Part shown: positions 17,826 through 27,204 of the stretch, one piece after another | How positions within the stretch are numbered: the first letter of the stretch is position 1 | Layout: the number at the start of each line of letters is the position of its first letter | Assembly: GCF_015352955.1 (NCBI RefSeq) | Contig: NZ_JACYOX010000010.1 | Location: 62,001 to 126,000 of the forward strand | DNA: 64,000 nucleotides | Direction: 5' to 3' | From: Noviherbaspirillum soli | GTDB lineage: Bacteria; Pseudomonadota; Gammaproteobacteria; Burkholderiales; Burkholderiaceae_D | Made by a program: the position numbers and the translations under genes | The notes under the pieces: generated by a model | Seen by the model: the letters and a program-made list of their open reading frames with translations, nothing else | Database searches by the model: none | Told to the model about the DNA's origin: nothing

Positions 17826-18968
17826 TCAATCCATCGTGCGCCTGTAAGTCTTCAGCCCGAGCGCCAGCACGAGCGCCGTGAACAGCAGCAGCGGCCAGAT
17901 CTGCGGCCACAATAGCGCCAGCCCATTGCCCTTCAACAGAATGCCGCGCACCAGCACCAGGAAATGGGTCAATGGCAGAAGGCTGCCCACTGCTTGCGCC
18001 CATTCGGGCATGCCGCGAAACGGGAACATGAAGCCGGACAGCAGCATGGAGGGCAGAAAGAAAAAGAAGGTCATCTGCATCGCCTGCAGCTGGTTGCGCG
18101 CAATCGAGCTGCAGGCGATGCCCAGCGTCAGGTTGGCGCAGATGAACAGCAACACCACGGCGTACAGCAGGAGCAGGCTGCCATGCATGGGCACGTTGAA
18201 TATCCAGCGCGCGGCCAGCAGGATCAGGCTGACCTGGACCAGGCCGATCAGCACATAGGGGATGATCTTGCCGGTGATGACTTCCAGCGGCGTGGCCGGC
18301 GTCGCCAGCAGATTTTCGAAGGTGCCGCGTTCCCGTTCGCGCGTCATTGCCAGGCCTGTCATCAATACCATGGTCATGGTCAGGATCACCCCCAGCAGGC
18401 CCGGCACCACGTTGTAGGCGGTAATGGCTTCAGGGTTGTAGCGGCGGTGCACCCGCAGCTCCAGCGTGCGCCCCGACTGGGCTGGCTGGACCTGCTTCCC
18501 GGGCAGGTCGGGGGCGAACAGGTTCGGGCCGAGCTGGTTCAATACCGCGATCGCGCCGCCGGTAGCCATCGGATCGGTTGCATCGGCTTCCACCAGCACC
18601 ACCGCCGGCGTGCCGCGCACCAGGTCGCGGTGCAGGCCGGGCGGAAAGGTCACGACGAATTGCACGCGCCCCTGGTCGAGCAGCCGCGTTGCCTGGCCCT
18701 CGTCGACGCTGCCCACGATGCGGAAATAGCCGCTGGCCGCCATCGCCGCGACATAGGAGCGGGCGAAAGGTCCGGGGTCGGCCATCACCACCGCGGTGGG
18801 CAGGTTCCTGGGGTCGGAATTGATGGCGAAGCCGAACAGCAGCAACTGGATCAATGGAATGCCGACGATCATGCCGAAGGTCAGCCGGTCGCGTTTCAAC
18901 TGGATGAATTCCTTGACCACGATGCCCAGCCAGCGCGACAGGGAAAAGGCCAGGACATGGCGCTTCAT
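17826..18968 (-). CDS. ABC-2 type transporter permease (YhhJ/YbhR-like)
   Basis: A 380-aa inner-membrane permease. One N-terminal membrane helix (about 28-48, FGMIVGIPLIQLLLFGFAI) is followed by a large extracytoplasmic domain and five helices from about residue 190 on, including the LATPATPLEVITGKI segment typical of the family. It overlaps the ATPase gene by ATGA, so the two are translationally coupled. It is the only permease here; Escherichia coli YbhFSR has two, so this exporter presumably works as a homodimer. Confidence 0.87.
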   Translation of the reverse strand: MKRHVLAFSLSRWLGIVVKEFIQLKRDRLTFGMIVGIPLIQLLLFGFAINSDPRNLPTAVVMADPGPFARSYVAAMAASGYFRIVGSVDEGQATRLLDQGRVQFVVTFPPGLHRDLVRGTPAVVLVEADATDPMATGGAIAVLNQLGPNLFAPDLPGKQVQPAQSGRTLELRVHRRYNPEAITAYNVVPGLLGVILTMTMVLMTGLAMTRERERGTFENLLATPATPLEVITGKIIPYVLIGLVQVSLILLAARWIFNVPMHGSLLLLYAVVLLFICANLTLGIACSSIARNQLQAMQMTFFFFLPSMLLSGFMFPFRGMPEWAQAVGSLLPLTHFLVLVRGILLKGNGLALLWPQIWPLLLFTALVLALGLKTYRRTMD

Positions 18969-19906
18969 CGGGCTGCGCCCTGGGAACCGGTGCTGCCGCT
19001 GCGCTGCATCAGGTCGATGAACACATCTTCCAGCGATGCGGGAATTTCCTTCATCGCCAGCGCCGTGCCGTCCAATGCCTGTTCCAGGCTGGCCTGCAGA
19101 CCGGCAGCGTCGCGGCCGCTGACATGCAGCGTGGCGCCGAAGCTGCTTGCCAGCTCCACGCCCGGAAGACTGCGCAGCGACTGCGCCAGGCCTGGCGGGA
19201 TGTCGCCGCTGACTTCCCAGGTATGCAGGCGCCGGCTCTCCACCACCTCCTGCGCCGTGCCCGAGGCCAGCAGCCGGCCGTCGGCAATATAGGCCAGCCG
19301 GTGGCAGCGTTCGGCTTCATCCATGTAATGGGTGGACACCAGCACGCTGACGCCGCTGGCGGATAGTCCATGGATCTGCTCCCAGAAGTCGCGCCTGGCA
19401 CGCGGGTCGACGCCGGCGGTCGGCTCGTCCAGCAGCAGCAGGCGCGGCTGGTGCAGCAGGCATGCGGCCAGCGCCAGCCGCTGCTTCCAGCCGCCCGACA
19501 GCGCGCCGGCCAGCTGGCCGCGCCGGTCCGCCAGCCCGAGCCGCGCAAGCATCGCGTCGACCGCCGCGCGCCGGCCGCGCATGCCGAACATGCGCGCGAT
19601 GAAGTCCAGGTTCTCGGCAACGGTGAGGTCTTCCCACAGGGAGAAGCGCTGGGTCATGTAGCCGACCTGGCGCTTGATCAGGGCGCTGTCGGCCATTACG
19701 TCCATGCCCAGGCAGGTGCCGCTGCCGCTGTCGGGCGCGAGCAGGCCGCACAGCATGCGGATCGACGTGGTCTTGCCGCTGCCATTGGGCCCCAGGAAGC
19801 CGAAGATCTCGCCCTCCCGCACCTGCAGCGCCAGGTCCTTCACCACGTGCCGGTTGCCGAAATGCTTGTTCAGGCCGGCCACATCGATCACCAGCGGCGA
19901 CGTCAC
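18965..19906 (-). CDS. ABC transporter ATP-binding protein (YbhF-like)
   Basis: A 313-aa ATPase with Walker A GPNGSGKTT (about 40-48), signature SGGWKQRLALA in place of the usual LSGGQ, Walker B LLLLDEPTAGVD and switch histidine in STHYMDEAERC. The signature variant SGGWKQR is common in this exporter family. Start codon is GTG at 19906, two bases after the stop of the adaptor gene. It powers drug or lipid-like substrate export with the adaptor and permease of the same operon. Confidence 0.88.
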   Translation of the reverse strand: MTSPLVIDVAGLNKHFGNRHVVKDLALQVREGEIFGFLGPNGSGKTTSIRMLCGLLAPDSGSGTCLGMDVMADSALIKRQVGYMTQRFSLWEDLTVAENLDFIARMFGMRGRRAAVDAMLARLGLADRRGQLAGALSGGWKQRLALAACLLHQPRLLLLDEPTAGVDPRARRDFWEQIHGLSASGVSVLVSTHYMDEAERCHRLAYIADGRLLASGTAQEVVESRRLHTWEVSGDIPPGLAQSLRSLPGVELASSFGATLHVSGRDAAGLQASLEQALDGTALAMKEIPASLEDVFIDLMQRSGSTGSQGAAR

Positions 19907-19907
19907 G

Positions 19908-20933
19908 TCAGCGCTCCAGGATGCGCACGTCGATCGGCAGGCCCGGCCGCAGCCGGGCGGCCTGTTCCGGCAGCGGCACGGCTTCCACCCGGAACACCAG
20001 CTTTTCCCGGCTGCCGCGGCTGTAGATCACCGGCGGCGTATATTCGGCCTGCGGCGCGATGAAATCGATGGTGCCGCGGATCGGCTGGGTGCAGCCGTCG
20101 CAGCCGGCCTCGACCGTCAGCCCGGGCCGCAGGCGGGCGAGCGCGGTTTCGGGGACGTAAAAGCGCAGGCGGCGGCGCTGGTCGGGCAACAGGCTGGCCA
20201 CCGGTGCGCCCGCAGCCACCCATTCCCCGGCACGGTAGTAGGTCTCGCTGATCTCACCGGCGGCCGGCGCCCTGACCGTCTTGCTCTCCAGCCGCCAGCG
20301 CATCTGCGCAGCCTGGGCCTGGGCTGCCAGCAGGTCCGCTTCCGCCGCGCGCACCTCGGCGCCGCGGCCCAGCGCGGCGCGGTAGGTAGCGAGCTGCTGC
20401 TGCGCCGCGTCCACCTGGCCCTGCATCTGGTCGCGCTGGCTGCGCGCTTCATCCAGGCTGGCCGGGGAAACGAAATGACGCTCCGCCAGCGACTGCTGCC
20501 GGCCCAGGCGGCTTTGCGCAAGAGACAGGCTGGCCTGTGCCGCGCGAAGGTTCGCCTCCAGCGCCGCGATTTCCGGCTGGCGACGCGGCGCGGCCAGATT
20601 GGCCAGCCGCTCCCGGGCCGCAGCGACCCGTGCCTGCGCTTCGTCCAGCGATTCCGCATCCGGGTCGCCGGCAAGGGCGAAGGCCGCCTGGCCAGGCGCC
20701 ACGCGGCTGCCGCGCAGCGCGTCCAGCGACCTGAGATAGCCGGCCTGCGGCGCGGAAAGATAAAGGAACTCGCCCTCGATATAGCCCTGGTAGAACGGCT
20801 GCCTGCTCTCGCTGCAGGCACACAGCAGGGCGGCCAATGCCGGCGGCAGACAGGCCAGCCGGCGCGGCCTGGGCCGGCGGGCGGCGCCGGTCTGTGCTTC
20901 CGGCAGGCGTTGTCTGGCGACCATGGACGGCAT
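19908..20933 (-). CDS. HlyD-family periplasmic adaptor, probable lipoprotein
   Basis: A 341-aa membrane-fusion protein, first gene of the exporter operon. The N-terminus has a basic stretch, a hydrophobic segment and a lipobox-like LCAC (about 36-39). A lipoyl-like half (FLYLSAPQAGYLRSLDALRGSRV), a long coiled-coil hairpin (about 90-210, rich in Ala, Gln and Arg) and the returning lipoyl half (VRAPAAGEISETYYRAGEWV) follow in order. It bridges the ABC-2 transporter to an outer-membrane channel, which is not encoded here. Confidence 0.85.
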   Translation of the reverse strand: MPSMVARQRLPEAQTGAARRPRPRRLACLPPALAALLCACSESRQPFYQGYIEGEFLYLSAPQAGYLRSLDALRGSRVAPGQAAFALAGDPDAESLDEAQARVAAARERLANLAAPRRQPEIAALEANLRAAQASLSLAQSRLGRQQSLAERHFVSPASLDEARSQRDQMQGQVDAAQQQLATYRAALGRGAEVRAAEADLLAAQAQAAQMRWRLESKTVRAPAAGEISETYYRAGEWVAAGAPVASLLPDQRRRLRFYVPETALARLRPGLTVEAGCDGCTQPIRGTIDFIAPQAEYTPPVIYSRGSREKLVFRVEAVPLPEQAARLRPGLPIDVRILER

Positions 20934-21027
20934 TTGCGCTGGCGCTTCATTGCTCCAGATAGGGATTAGAAACCCGATGCCCCGGCAATGACCTGATCAG
21001 GCGCAGTGTTCAGCGCTGCCAGGCGCC

Positions 21028-22254
21028 TCAGGCCATGCGCCCGCGGTTGGCCTCGATCGAGCGTGACATCTGCCGGCGCGTGGCCGGGCGTATTGCATAG
21101 TCCTTGCAGATCGTGCCGAATTCGCCGGCCACGCCGGCAATGCGATCGATCGTGGCGGCGGCCCATGCGGCGTCCAGGCTGTTGGACGCGGCCAGGCGCA
21201 TCAGGTGCGCCCGGCCGGGCGCGCGCCCTTCGCCCTCGACATCCATCTGGTGCTCGCCTCCCGGACCCTCGCAATAGCTCAGGTCATAGCAGGGCGCGAG
21301 CTTCCACGAGCAGGTATGGTCCATGCGGAAGGAAAAGTTCTTCGCATGATCGTCGCGGTTATGGAAAACCACGTTGAACACGCAGCGCTCGAAGGCCTTT
21401 TCCACCTCGCGCTCGCTGTGCGTGAAAAGGCGGGTGGCGCGCAGCAGTGTCTGGTAGCTCACGCCCGGCAGCCGGAAGTCGGCATGCAGGGCGCCGGCCA
21501 GGCTGTGCATCGGCACGCGCATGCCATCCTCGCGGTCGAAGCGCTCGATGCCGAAGGCCGCATGGCGCGGGCCAAGGTCGAAATAGCGGGTGCGGGGCAT
21601 GTCCAGGCCGCACGCCTGCGCAAGCCAGGCATAGCAGGCCTCGATGGCGCAGACTTCCCGGTGCTCGTGCCTGCCGGGAAATTTCACCAGCCACGGCGTG
21701 CCTGGCGCATCGCTGCGGGTGCTGACCGCGCTGGCGGCGACATCGTACTGCACCAGCACCTTGGGCCTGGCGCCCTGCGGGCTGCCGCCCAGCACCAGCA
21801 ACTGCTTCAGCGCGGCGGTGTCGCGGTCGGCCACCACGGCCTGCACTTCCCTGGCCAGCGCCAGCAGTTCCAGGTCCGGCGTTTCCAGGGTGCCGTCCAC
21901 GGCTGGTTCAAACGTCAGCGCGCCCATCGCGCGGTCGCCCAGGAAGGCAAGCCGGTGCAGCGGCGACAACTGATGCGGCTGGCGTTTGAAATGCCTGCTG
22001 AAGAAACGGTCCGTCAGCAGCAAGCCCCAGCCGTCGGGCAGGGCATCGGCCACCAGGCCCGGCAGCCTCGACTGGTATCCGGGAAAGCCGCCATAAGCGC
22101 CTGCCCGGAGCTTCAGATGCCGCGGCGACAGTTCGATGCCCCGGCTCAAGGCTTCCGGCGAATACTCGAAGAGCAGATGCTGTCCATTCTCGGCGAGAGT
22201 GGCCAGCGGCCAGCGCTGCCCCCAGCCGCAGAAGAACACCGCCAGCTTTTTCAT
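21028..22254 (-). CDS. hipA: HipA-family serine/threonine kinase toxin
   Basis: A 408-aa kinase-fold toxin. ATP-binding lysine is in TPWLVKFPG, the catalytic loop is HNRDDHAKNFS and the metal-binding Asp follows in PCYDLSYCEG; a GGSPQGARPK loop corresponds to the regulatory loop of HipA. Members phosphorylate a translation factor (glutamyl-tRNA synthetase in E. coli) and trigger dormancy. It overlaps the upstream antitoxin gene by ATGA, the normal order being antitoxin first. Confidence 0.88.
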   Translation of the reverse strand: MKKLAVFFCGWGQRWPLATLAENGQHLLFEYSPEALSRGIELSPRHLKLRAGAYGGFPGYQSRLPGLVADALPDGWGLLLTDRFFSRHFKRQPHQLSPLHRLAFLGDRAMGALTFEPAVDGTLETPDLELLALAREVQAVVADRDTAALKQLLVLGGSPQGARPKVLVQYDVAASAVSTRSDAPGTPWLVKFPGRHEHREVCAIEACYAWLAQACGLDMPRTRYFDLGPRHAAFGIERFDREDGMRVPMHSLAGALHADFRLPGVSYQTLLRATRLFTHSEREVEKAFERCVFNVVFHNRDDHAKNFSFRMDHTCSWKLAPCYDLSYCEGPGGEHQMDVEGEGRAPGRAHLMRLAASNSLDAAWAAATIDRIAGVAGEFGTICKDYAIRPATRRQMSRSIEANRGRMA

Positions 22255-22577
22255 TTGTCTTCCCCGGCACGGCGCCTGGCGCGCGGTGCGCGTATCCGGC
22301 TGGCCTGCTCGGCCCGCTCCATCCGGGCGATCGAGTCGATCTTCAGCAAGAGCAGCGACTGCAGTTCATCCGCCAGCCCCAGGGCGAGGACGGTGCGCAT
22401 GAAATTCTCGAAGGTGCATTTGCCCTTGCCTTCGAGAAGCTTCAGGGTATTGACGCCGATCCCGGCCCGTTGCGCCACTTCCACCTGGGACAGGCCTTGC
22501 GCCAGGCGCTGGGCGCGCAAGCGCCTGCCCAGTTCCAGGCGGATTTCCAGTTCGCTTGCGAAGCCGAAGTCGAGCAT
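22251..22577 (-). CDS. hipB: HipB-like XRE-family antitoxin
   Basis: A 108-aa DNA-binding protein with a helix-turn-helix at about 15-60 (LGRRLRAQRLAQGLSQVEVAQRAGIGVNTLKLLEGKG). It should bind its own promoter and neutralise the kinase toxin. Its tail is longer than that of E. coli HipB and strongly basic (RIRAPRARRRAGEDK). It overlaps the toxin start by four bases. Candidate operator sites are found between 22637 and 22685. Confidence 0.88.
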   Translation of the reverse strand: MLDFGFASELEIRLELGRRLRAQRLAQGLSQVEVAQRAGIGVNTLKLLEGKGKCTFENFMRTVLALGLADELQSLLLLKIDSIARMERAEQASRIRAPRARRRAGEDK

Positions 22578-22636
22578 GGGTGTGTGGTTGGGGACAGGGA
22601 AGCCAGTGTAGCAGCCGGGCGCCGTCCTGGCTCATT

Positions 22637-22685
22637 AAAAGCCTTTATTTAATCCCTAAAAGGCATTTTCCCGAGATAAAGGACT
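22637..22685. promoter_or_regulatory. Candidate HipB operator, three related half-sites
   Basis: Upstream of the antitoxin gene, an AT-rich block contains AAAAGCCTTTA (22637-22647), AAAAGGCATTT (22658-22668, inverted) and GATAAAGGACT (22675-22685, inverted). The first two form an inverted repeat, the first and third another. This arrangement fits cooperative autorepression by HipBA, though the sequence differs from the E. coli TATCC-N8-GGATA operator. The remainder of 22578-22983 up to the next gene shows nothing else. Confidence 0.5.
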
Positions 22686-22916
22686 AATTTATGGCTATTT
22701 TTTCTAAATTGCCTCGCGCCGGCCATGAGGATGAAATGTCGATTCAGGATGCGTGAATTCTTCCCGTGCATGAGCGTGCGCGAAGAACAATGGCATCGTC
22801 GGCACCTGGCCAATGCCCATGAACCGTTCGCGTCTTGCGATGCGGGCCTTCACAAGCGAAAAGGCGGAGAACAGAAGCCATTTCTTCGCCAAGACCAGAT
22901 CGCGGCACGGGAACAT

Positions 22917-23984
22917 TCATTTCGCGCTGGTTATGGCGCGGGAAAAGAAGAGGCCTGGCAGCATTGGAAGCCAGAAGCTCAATCCACGGAATAACAGGGT
23001 CGCCGCCAGCGCCACAGGAAGTGAAATGCCAGCGTGCTGCAGCGTCAGGACCGACGTTGCCTCATATACCCCTAGCCCGCCCGGCACGATGCTGATGGTC
23101 CGCAGCAGGGTGGCCGCAATGAAGCTCATGAATACGCTGGTAAAGGAAGGGATTTCACCGAATGAACAGATCAGGACCCACACGGTCGACACGTCCAGCA
23201 TCGTTATCAGAAGATGATACAAGACCCCCTTGATGATCAGCGAAGCGCTGCGGGCAAGGGCCGGATCGGCTTCCCCGAGAAGCGCAATCGCCCTTTCGAG
23301 CAGGGGAATGCGCATCAGGAAATGGGGCGCGCCGCCCTTGCGCCCGGCAAAGACGAGGGCGGCGCTTACCAGGACCACGGCGAACAGGACCAGGCATACC
23401 GCTGGCACCAGGATGAGCGGATTCACGTTCTCGCCGACTATGGCGATGCCGAGCGCGACAGCGAGCGTGAGGACGTAGGCGCCATAGTAAGAGACACCGT
23501 CGATGACGACCGATGCCATGACCGTGGCGCGGGAAATGCCGCGCAGCGCAAATGCCCGCGCGACAACCACGGTTCCGCTGAGGCCGGCCGATGGAAGAGC
23601 CTGGTCAATAAACAGCTTCGCGATACTCAGCTTGAATGCAACCAGCGAGGGCACCATATGCCCGGCAGCATGCAGAACCATGCGCCAGATGCTGCCCTGG
23701 GCGATATAGGTTCCCCCCTGCAAGACGAATGCGACAAGCAGCCACCATGGCTGGGCTCTTTCCGCCATGCGCACGAATTCCCGTTCTTCCGAGAAGTGCA
23801 GTGCAAGGACAATGGCGGCAACAAGGGTTGCGAGCCCGAGGATCCAGGAAAACCATTGCGCGGTGCGACCCGCGGCCTGGAATCCATCGCTGTCCCTGGC
23901 GGCGTTGCGCCCTGCGTTTGCCGGGTCGTGGCCAATCGGACGGGAAGGCTTTGATGGGACGGCGTTTGTATCACTATCTTTCAT
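22917..23984 (-). CDS. Lysylphosphatidylglycerol-synthase TM-domain (YbhN/UPF0104) membrane protein
   Basis: A 355-aa polytopic membrane protein. The start at ATG 23984 has AGGGAG seven bases upstream. After a soluble tail of about 45 residues come some eight helices, with the family motifs QALPSAGLSGTVVVARAFALRG (trimmed here as LPSAGLSG and RAFALRGIS) and SIVPGGLGVYEATSVL near the C-terminus. This is the flippase-like half of MprF without the synthetase domain; its lipid substrate is unknown. It is monocistronic. Confidence 0.83.
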   Translation of the reverse strand: MKDSDTNAVPSKPSRPIGHDPANAGRNAARDSDGFQAAGRTAQWFSWILGLATLVAAIVLALHFSEEREFVRMAERAQPWWLLVAFVLQGGTYIAQGSIWRMVLHAAGHMVPSLVAFKLSIAKLFIDQALPSAGLSGTVVVARAFALRGISRATVMASVVIDGVSYYGAYVLTLAVALGIAIVGENVNPLILVPAVCLVLFAVVLVSAALVFAGRKGGAPHFLMRIPLLERAIALLGEADPALARSASLIIKGVLYHLLITMLDVSTVWVLICSFGEIPSFTSVFMSFIAATLLRTISIVPGGLGVYEATSVLTLQHAGISLPVALAATLLFRGLSFWLPMLPGLFFSRAITSAK

Positions 23985-24420
23985 CCGCAATCTCCCTAGC
24001 AAGCTCTGCGCTGAAAGCGATGCCTGTCTGCCGCAGCAGCAAGACTCGGCGGTCTGGCTGCTACAGATGGTGCAAGTCCAGGGTTGGAGGGGGCTTGGCC
24101 GCAGAAGTGCACCGGTCCCGAGAAGTCTTCGCCAGATATTGCCTTGCGCAACAACCCTTCATCTGTCGGACGATGAAGATGCCGGCATGACGACATGACG
24201 ACATGAATACCGCGTTCAGAAGGCGCATTGATTTCTACCAATGGCAGTAAAGAGTCAATAAGAGAACGCCGCCGAAGCCTCGTTGGGCGCTATGTTGATG
24301 AGCTCATGCAAGCATGTGCTGCGGCAACCGTGTGGAACGACCGGCGATCCGCTGCCTGGAAAGCACCGGGCTGACGATGATTCGTCGCTACGGCAGGATT
24401 GCGGCCTTATCAGACAAAGC
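23985..24420. other. Gene-free stretch
   Basis: 436 bases between two minus-strand genes. No credible open frame, RNA gene or terminator is visible. A short direct repeat (ATGACGAC twice, about 24187-24203) is the only local structure. It presumably holds the promoter of the YbhN-like gene. Confidence 0.4.
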
Positions 24421-25857
24421 CTAGCCCGATGCGCCGCTTGCGGCCTCGTGATCATCCGTCTCCCGCGAGATGGCGGAACATGCGGGAACGGCGCGTGCGG
24501 GAAGGATCAGCGTGAAGCGCGTTTCATCGGGATCGCTGCGGACCGAGACGCTGCCGCCGTGCAGCTGTGCAATGGTGCGGACGATTGCCAGGCCCAGTCC
24601 ACCGGAATCCCCGGGCTGGTTGCGTGACGCGTCGCATCGGTAGAAGCGCTCGAACAAGTGCGGCAGATGTTCCGGCGCGATTGCATCGCCCCGATTGCAA
24701 ACGCTGATTTCCACTTGGCCATTTCGTAACGCGCTATCGATGAGGACCAGGGTTCTCTCCGCCCCGTAGCGCAGGGCGTTGGCTATCAGGTTGGCGAGCG
24801 CCCTGCGAAGAAGCTCCGGGTCGGCGCTGATCATGCCTTGCGCACGATTCATCAACGGCATCCCGCGCTCTTCGGCAAGGCCTTCGAAGTAGTCGCACAA
24901 CTGCTCTCCCAGGTCATGGAGATCAATGCCGCTGTGCCTGACAACGACCGCAGGCTGCTCGCTGCGGGCCAGGAACAGCATGCTGTCTATCATGCGCGCC
25001 AGCCTTTCATATTCTTCCTGATTCGATGCCAGCAGGCTCTGGTATTGATCGATGGTGCGTGTGCGCGCCAGGGCCTGCTGGGTCTGGCCCATCAGGTTGC
25101 CGAGCGGCGTGCGCATTTCATGCGCCAGGTCCTCGGAAAAACGCGAAAGCTGGCCAAAGCCTGCCTCCAGGCGCGACAGCATCTGGTTGAACGCAGACCG
25201 CAGGGCGCGCAACTCTGTCGCCTCACTGGCTTCGTCCAGCCGCAGATGGAGATGCTGCGAATCGATGGCGGCCGCCCGTTCAGCCAGCTCGCGCACCGGC
25301 CGCATCCCGTTCAGGCTGATGGACAGACCCAGTCCAAAGGCAAGGAGCGCGCCCGCGCCCAGGGCCAGCCCCAGTTTCATCCGGTACACGGAAAGCATCT
25401 GGTTCCGCTCGCCCAACAGCTTGCCGGCGATCAGGGTCAGGCTACCGTCGCGGCCTGGCACGCGCATCCAGGCGAGCCTTGCCGGCATGCCCGTGCGTAT
25501 GGTCTGCCAGCGTACATCCGCGTCCCCGCGCGGCAGCGCAGGCACCTGGAAGCCGGCCGGATTGATCTCGATTTGCACCTGGCCGCGATCGTCGATAATC
25601 CACAGCATGCTGTCGCGATTGCCGAGCATGTTGCCATAGAGCTGAGGCCGGCTGCGCAGCGCTTCCAGGCTCTCGGTGTCATCGATCAGGGCACGCATGC
25701 GGTCGACGCGTCCCGCGAGCGCCTGGTCATCGAGCCATGCAATCTCCTTTTCCAGGGACTGGTAAAGGTAGAGCCCGATGCCGCCCAGCAGCAGCGCGCT
25801 GCTCAGCGCGAACAGCAGCGCCAGCCGCAGGCTCAGCGCGCCTGGCCAAAGCCTCAA
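24421..25857 (-). CDS. hprS: HprS/CusS-like sensor histidine kinase
   Basis: A 478-aa inner-membrane kinase. Membrane helices are at about 10-32 and 160-183, with a periplasmic domain of about 125 residues between them, a HAMP linker, the phospho-acceptor His246 (LAHEMRTP), and the ATP-binding N, G1 and G2 boxes ([26 protein letters not shown]). It overlaps the regulator gene by ATGA. Family members sense copper/silver (CusS) or H2O2/HOCl (HprS). Adjacency to hiuH and an HprR-type box favour the HprS reading; this is inference. Confidence 0.85.
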   Translation of the reverse strand: MRLWPGALSLRLALLFALSSALLLGGIGLYLYQSLEKEIAWLDDQALAGRVDRMRALIDDTESLEALRSRPQLYGNMLGNRDSMLWIIDDRGQVQIEINPAGFQVPALPRGDADVRWQTIRTGMPARLAWMRVPGRDGSLTLIAGKLLGERNQMLSVYRMKLGLALGAGALLAFGLGLSISLNGMRPVRELAERAAAIDSQHLHLRLDEASEATELRALRSAFNQMLSRLEAGFGQLSRFSEDLAHEMRTPLGNLMGQTQQALARTRTIDQYQSLLASNQEEYERLARMIDSMLFLARSEQPAVVVRHSGIDLHDLGEQLCDYFEGLAEERGMPLMNRAQGMISADPELLRRALANLIANALRYGAERTLVLIDSALRNGQVEISVCNRGDAIAPEHLPHLFERFYRCDASRNQPGDSGGLGLAIVRTIAQLHGGSVSVRSDPDETRFTLILPARAVPACSAISRETDDHEAASGASG

Positions 25858-26525
25858 GGCTGCACCTCGAGGGTATAACCCACGCCACGCACGGTGTGGA
25901 TCAGCTTCACCGGATAAGGATCGTCAATCTTGGCACGCAGGCGGCGGACGGCGACGTCGACCACGTTCGTATCGCTGTCGAAATTCATTTGCCAGACCTG
26001 CGAGGCGATATAGGTGCGCGACAACACTTCCGCTTCGCGCGATATCAAAAGGTGCAGCAGCGCGAATTCCTTGTTGGTGAGCGCAATCCGCTCGCCCTGG
26101 CGCGTGACGCGCCGCCGCAGCACGTCCAGGTGCAGGTCGGCGACCTGGAAAAGCTCGACCGCCCGTGGCGGGCCACGGCGCAACAGGGTGCGCACCCGCG
26201 CGAGCAGCTCGGCATAGGAAAACGGCTTGATCAGATAATCATCCGCGCCCAGTTCAAGTCCCCTGACCCGGTCCTCCACTGCGTCGCGGGCAGTCAGGAA
26301 CAGCACCGGCACCGAGGACTTGCGGCGAATCAGGGGCAGCAGCTGCCAGCCGCTCAGCCCGGGCAGCATCACGTCCAGGATGACCAAGTCGAATTCCTGC
26401 TCATGCACCAGGTGCTGGCCGTCGAGCCCGGTCAGAGCCACTTCCACCAGGTACCCGGATTCGCTGAGTCCCTTTTGCAGATAGTCCGCTGTCTTTTCTT
26501 CGTCTTCAACAACCAGAATGCGCAT
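25854..26525 (-). CDS. hprR: HprR/CusR-like OmpR-family response regulator
   Basis: A 223-aa regulator. The receiver has acidic residues E8/D9, phospho-acceptor Asp51 (VILDVMLPG), Thr in LTARD and Lys in LIKPFSY; the winged helix follows from about 125 ([12 protein letters not shown] ... [18 protein letters not shown]). The segment [18 protein letters not shown] is shared by CusR, CopR, CzcR and HprR. It is transcribed away from the GlcG-hiuH pair, and its likely binding site lies 52 bases upstream of its start. Confidence 0.9.
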   Translation of the reverse strand: MRILVVEDEEKTADYLQKGLSESGYLVEVALTGLDGQHLVHEQEFDLVILDVMLPGLSGWQLLPLIRRKSSVPVLFLTARDAVEDRVRGLELGADDYLIKPFSYAELLARVRTLLRRGPPRAVELFQVADLHLDVLRRRVTRQGERIALTNKEFALLHLLISREAEVLSRTYIASQVWQMNFDSDTNVVDVAVRRLRAKIDDPYPVKLIHTVRGVGYTLEVQP

Positions 26526-26576
26526 GAGTTATTCCCAATGAAGCAACGCAGCTTACCCTGCCCGCCCTGTTTTTCC

Positions 26577-26594
26577 CATTACAAATCTGTAATG
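26577..26594. promoter_or_regulatory. HprR/CusR-type operator
   Basis: CATTACAAATCTGTAATG is an inverted repeat of CATTACA around four bases. From memory the E. coli HprR box is CATTACAAAATTGTAATG, differing at two central bases. It lies between divergent hprR and the GlcG-hiuH pair, placed to control both. Confidence 0.8.
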
Positions 26595-26676
26595 CAAAGG
26601 TAACCGGATTGACGGAAGGAAGCCGATAGCATGGCGCCATCAGATCAAGTCATCCGTTCAGCCAAGGAAAATCATC

Positions 26677-27189
26677 ATGTCATTCTTATCAATACGCCTG
26701 GTCACCGCCGGCTTGGCCTTCAGCATGTCATCGGCTTTTGCCGCGTCTTCTCCCCAGCCCGGGCAGCCGCTGCAGCATTCGGAGGTGTCGGCGGCACTGG
26801 CCATGCAACTGGTCGAGGGCGCGCTGGCGGCCTGCCATGCAAAGGGCCGTACTGCCGTGGCCGCAGTGGTCGACCGCGGCGGCAACCTGGTGGCGCTGCT
26901 GCGCGACGACAATGTCGGTCCGCATAACACGGTTGCGGCCCAGCGCAAGGCTTACACCGCGCTGTCGACCAAGACCGCGACAAGGCTGCTGGCCGAACGT
27001 GCACGCAACGACGCAGACAGCGCCAATCTCAACACCATCGATGAACTGCTTCTGCTCGGCGGCGGCGTGCCCCTGGTCGCGGACAGGCAGGTGATCGGCG
27101 CCATAGGCGTGGCCGCGGCCGGCGGCGCCACGATGGACGAATATTGCGCGATGCAGGCAGTCGGACAATTTTTACCTCCCACAAACTAA
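26677..27189 (+). CDS. Periplasmic GlcG/HbpS-family (DUF336) protein
   Basis: A 170-aa exported protein with signal peptide 1-22 (ending SSAFA). The mature part has the family motifs AVVDRGGNLVALLRDDNVGP and the glycine-rich GAIGVAAAGGATMDEYC. HbpS of Streptomyces binds heme and reports oxidative stress to a two-component system, which makes its position beside a putative peroxide-responsive system notable. The start ATG follows AAGGAAAA. The hiuH gene begins 15 bases after its stop, so both are in one operon under the box at 26577. Confidence 0.82.
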   Translation: MSFLSIRLVTAGLAFSMSSAFAASSPQPGQPLQHSEVSAALAMQLVEGALAACHAKGRTAVAAVVDRGGNLVALLRDDNVGPHNTVAAQRKAYTALSTKTATRLLAERARNDADSANLNTIDELLLLGGGVPLVADRQVIGAIGVAAAGGATMDEYCAMQAVGQFLPPTN

Positions 27190-27204
27190 GCAAGGAAGAC
27201 CATC

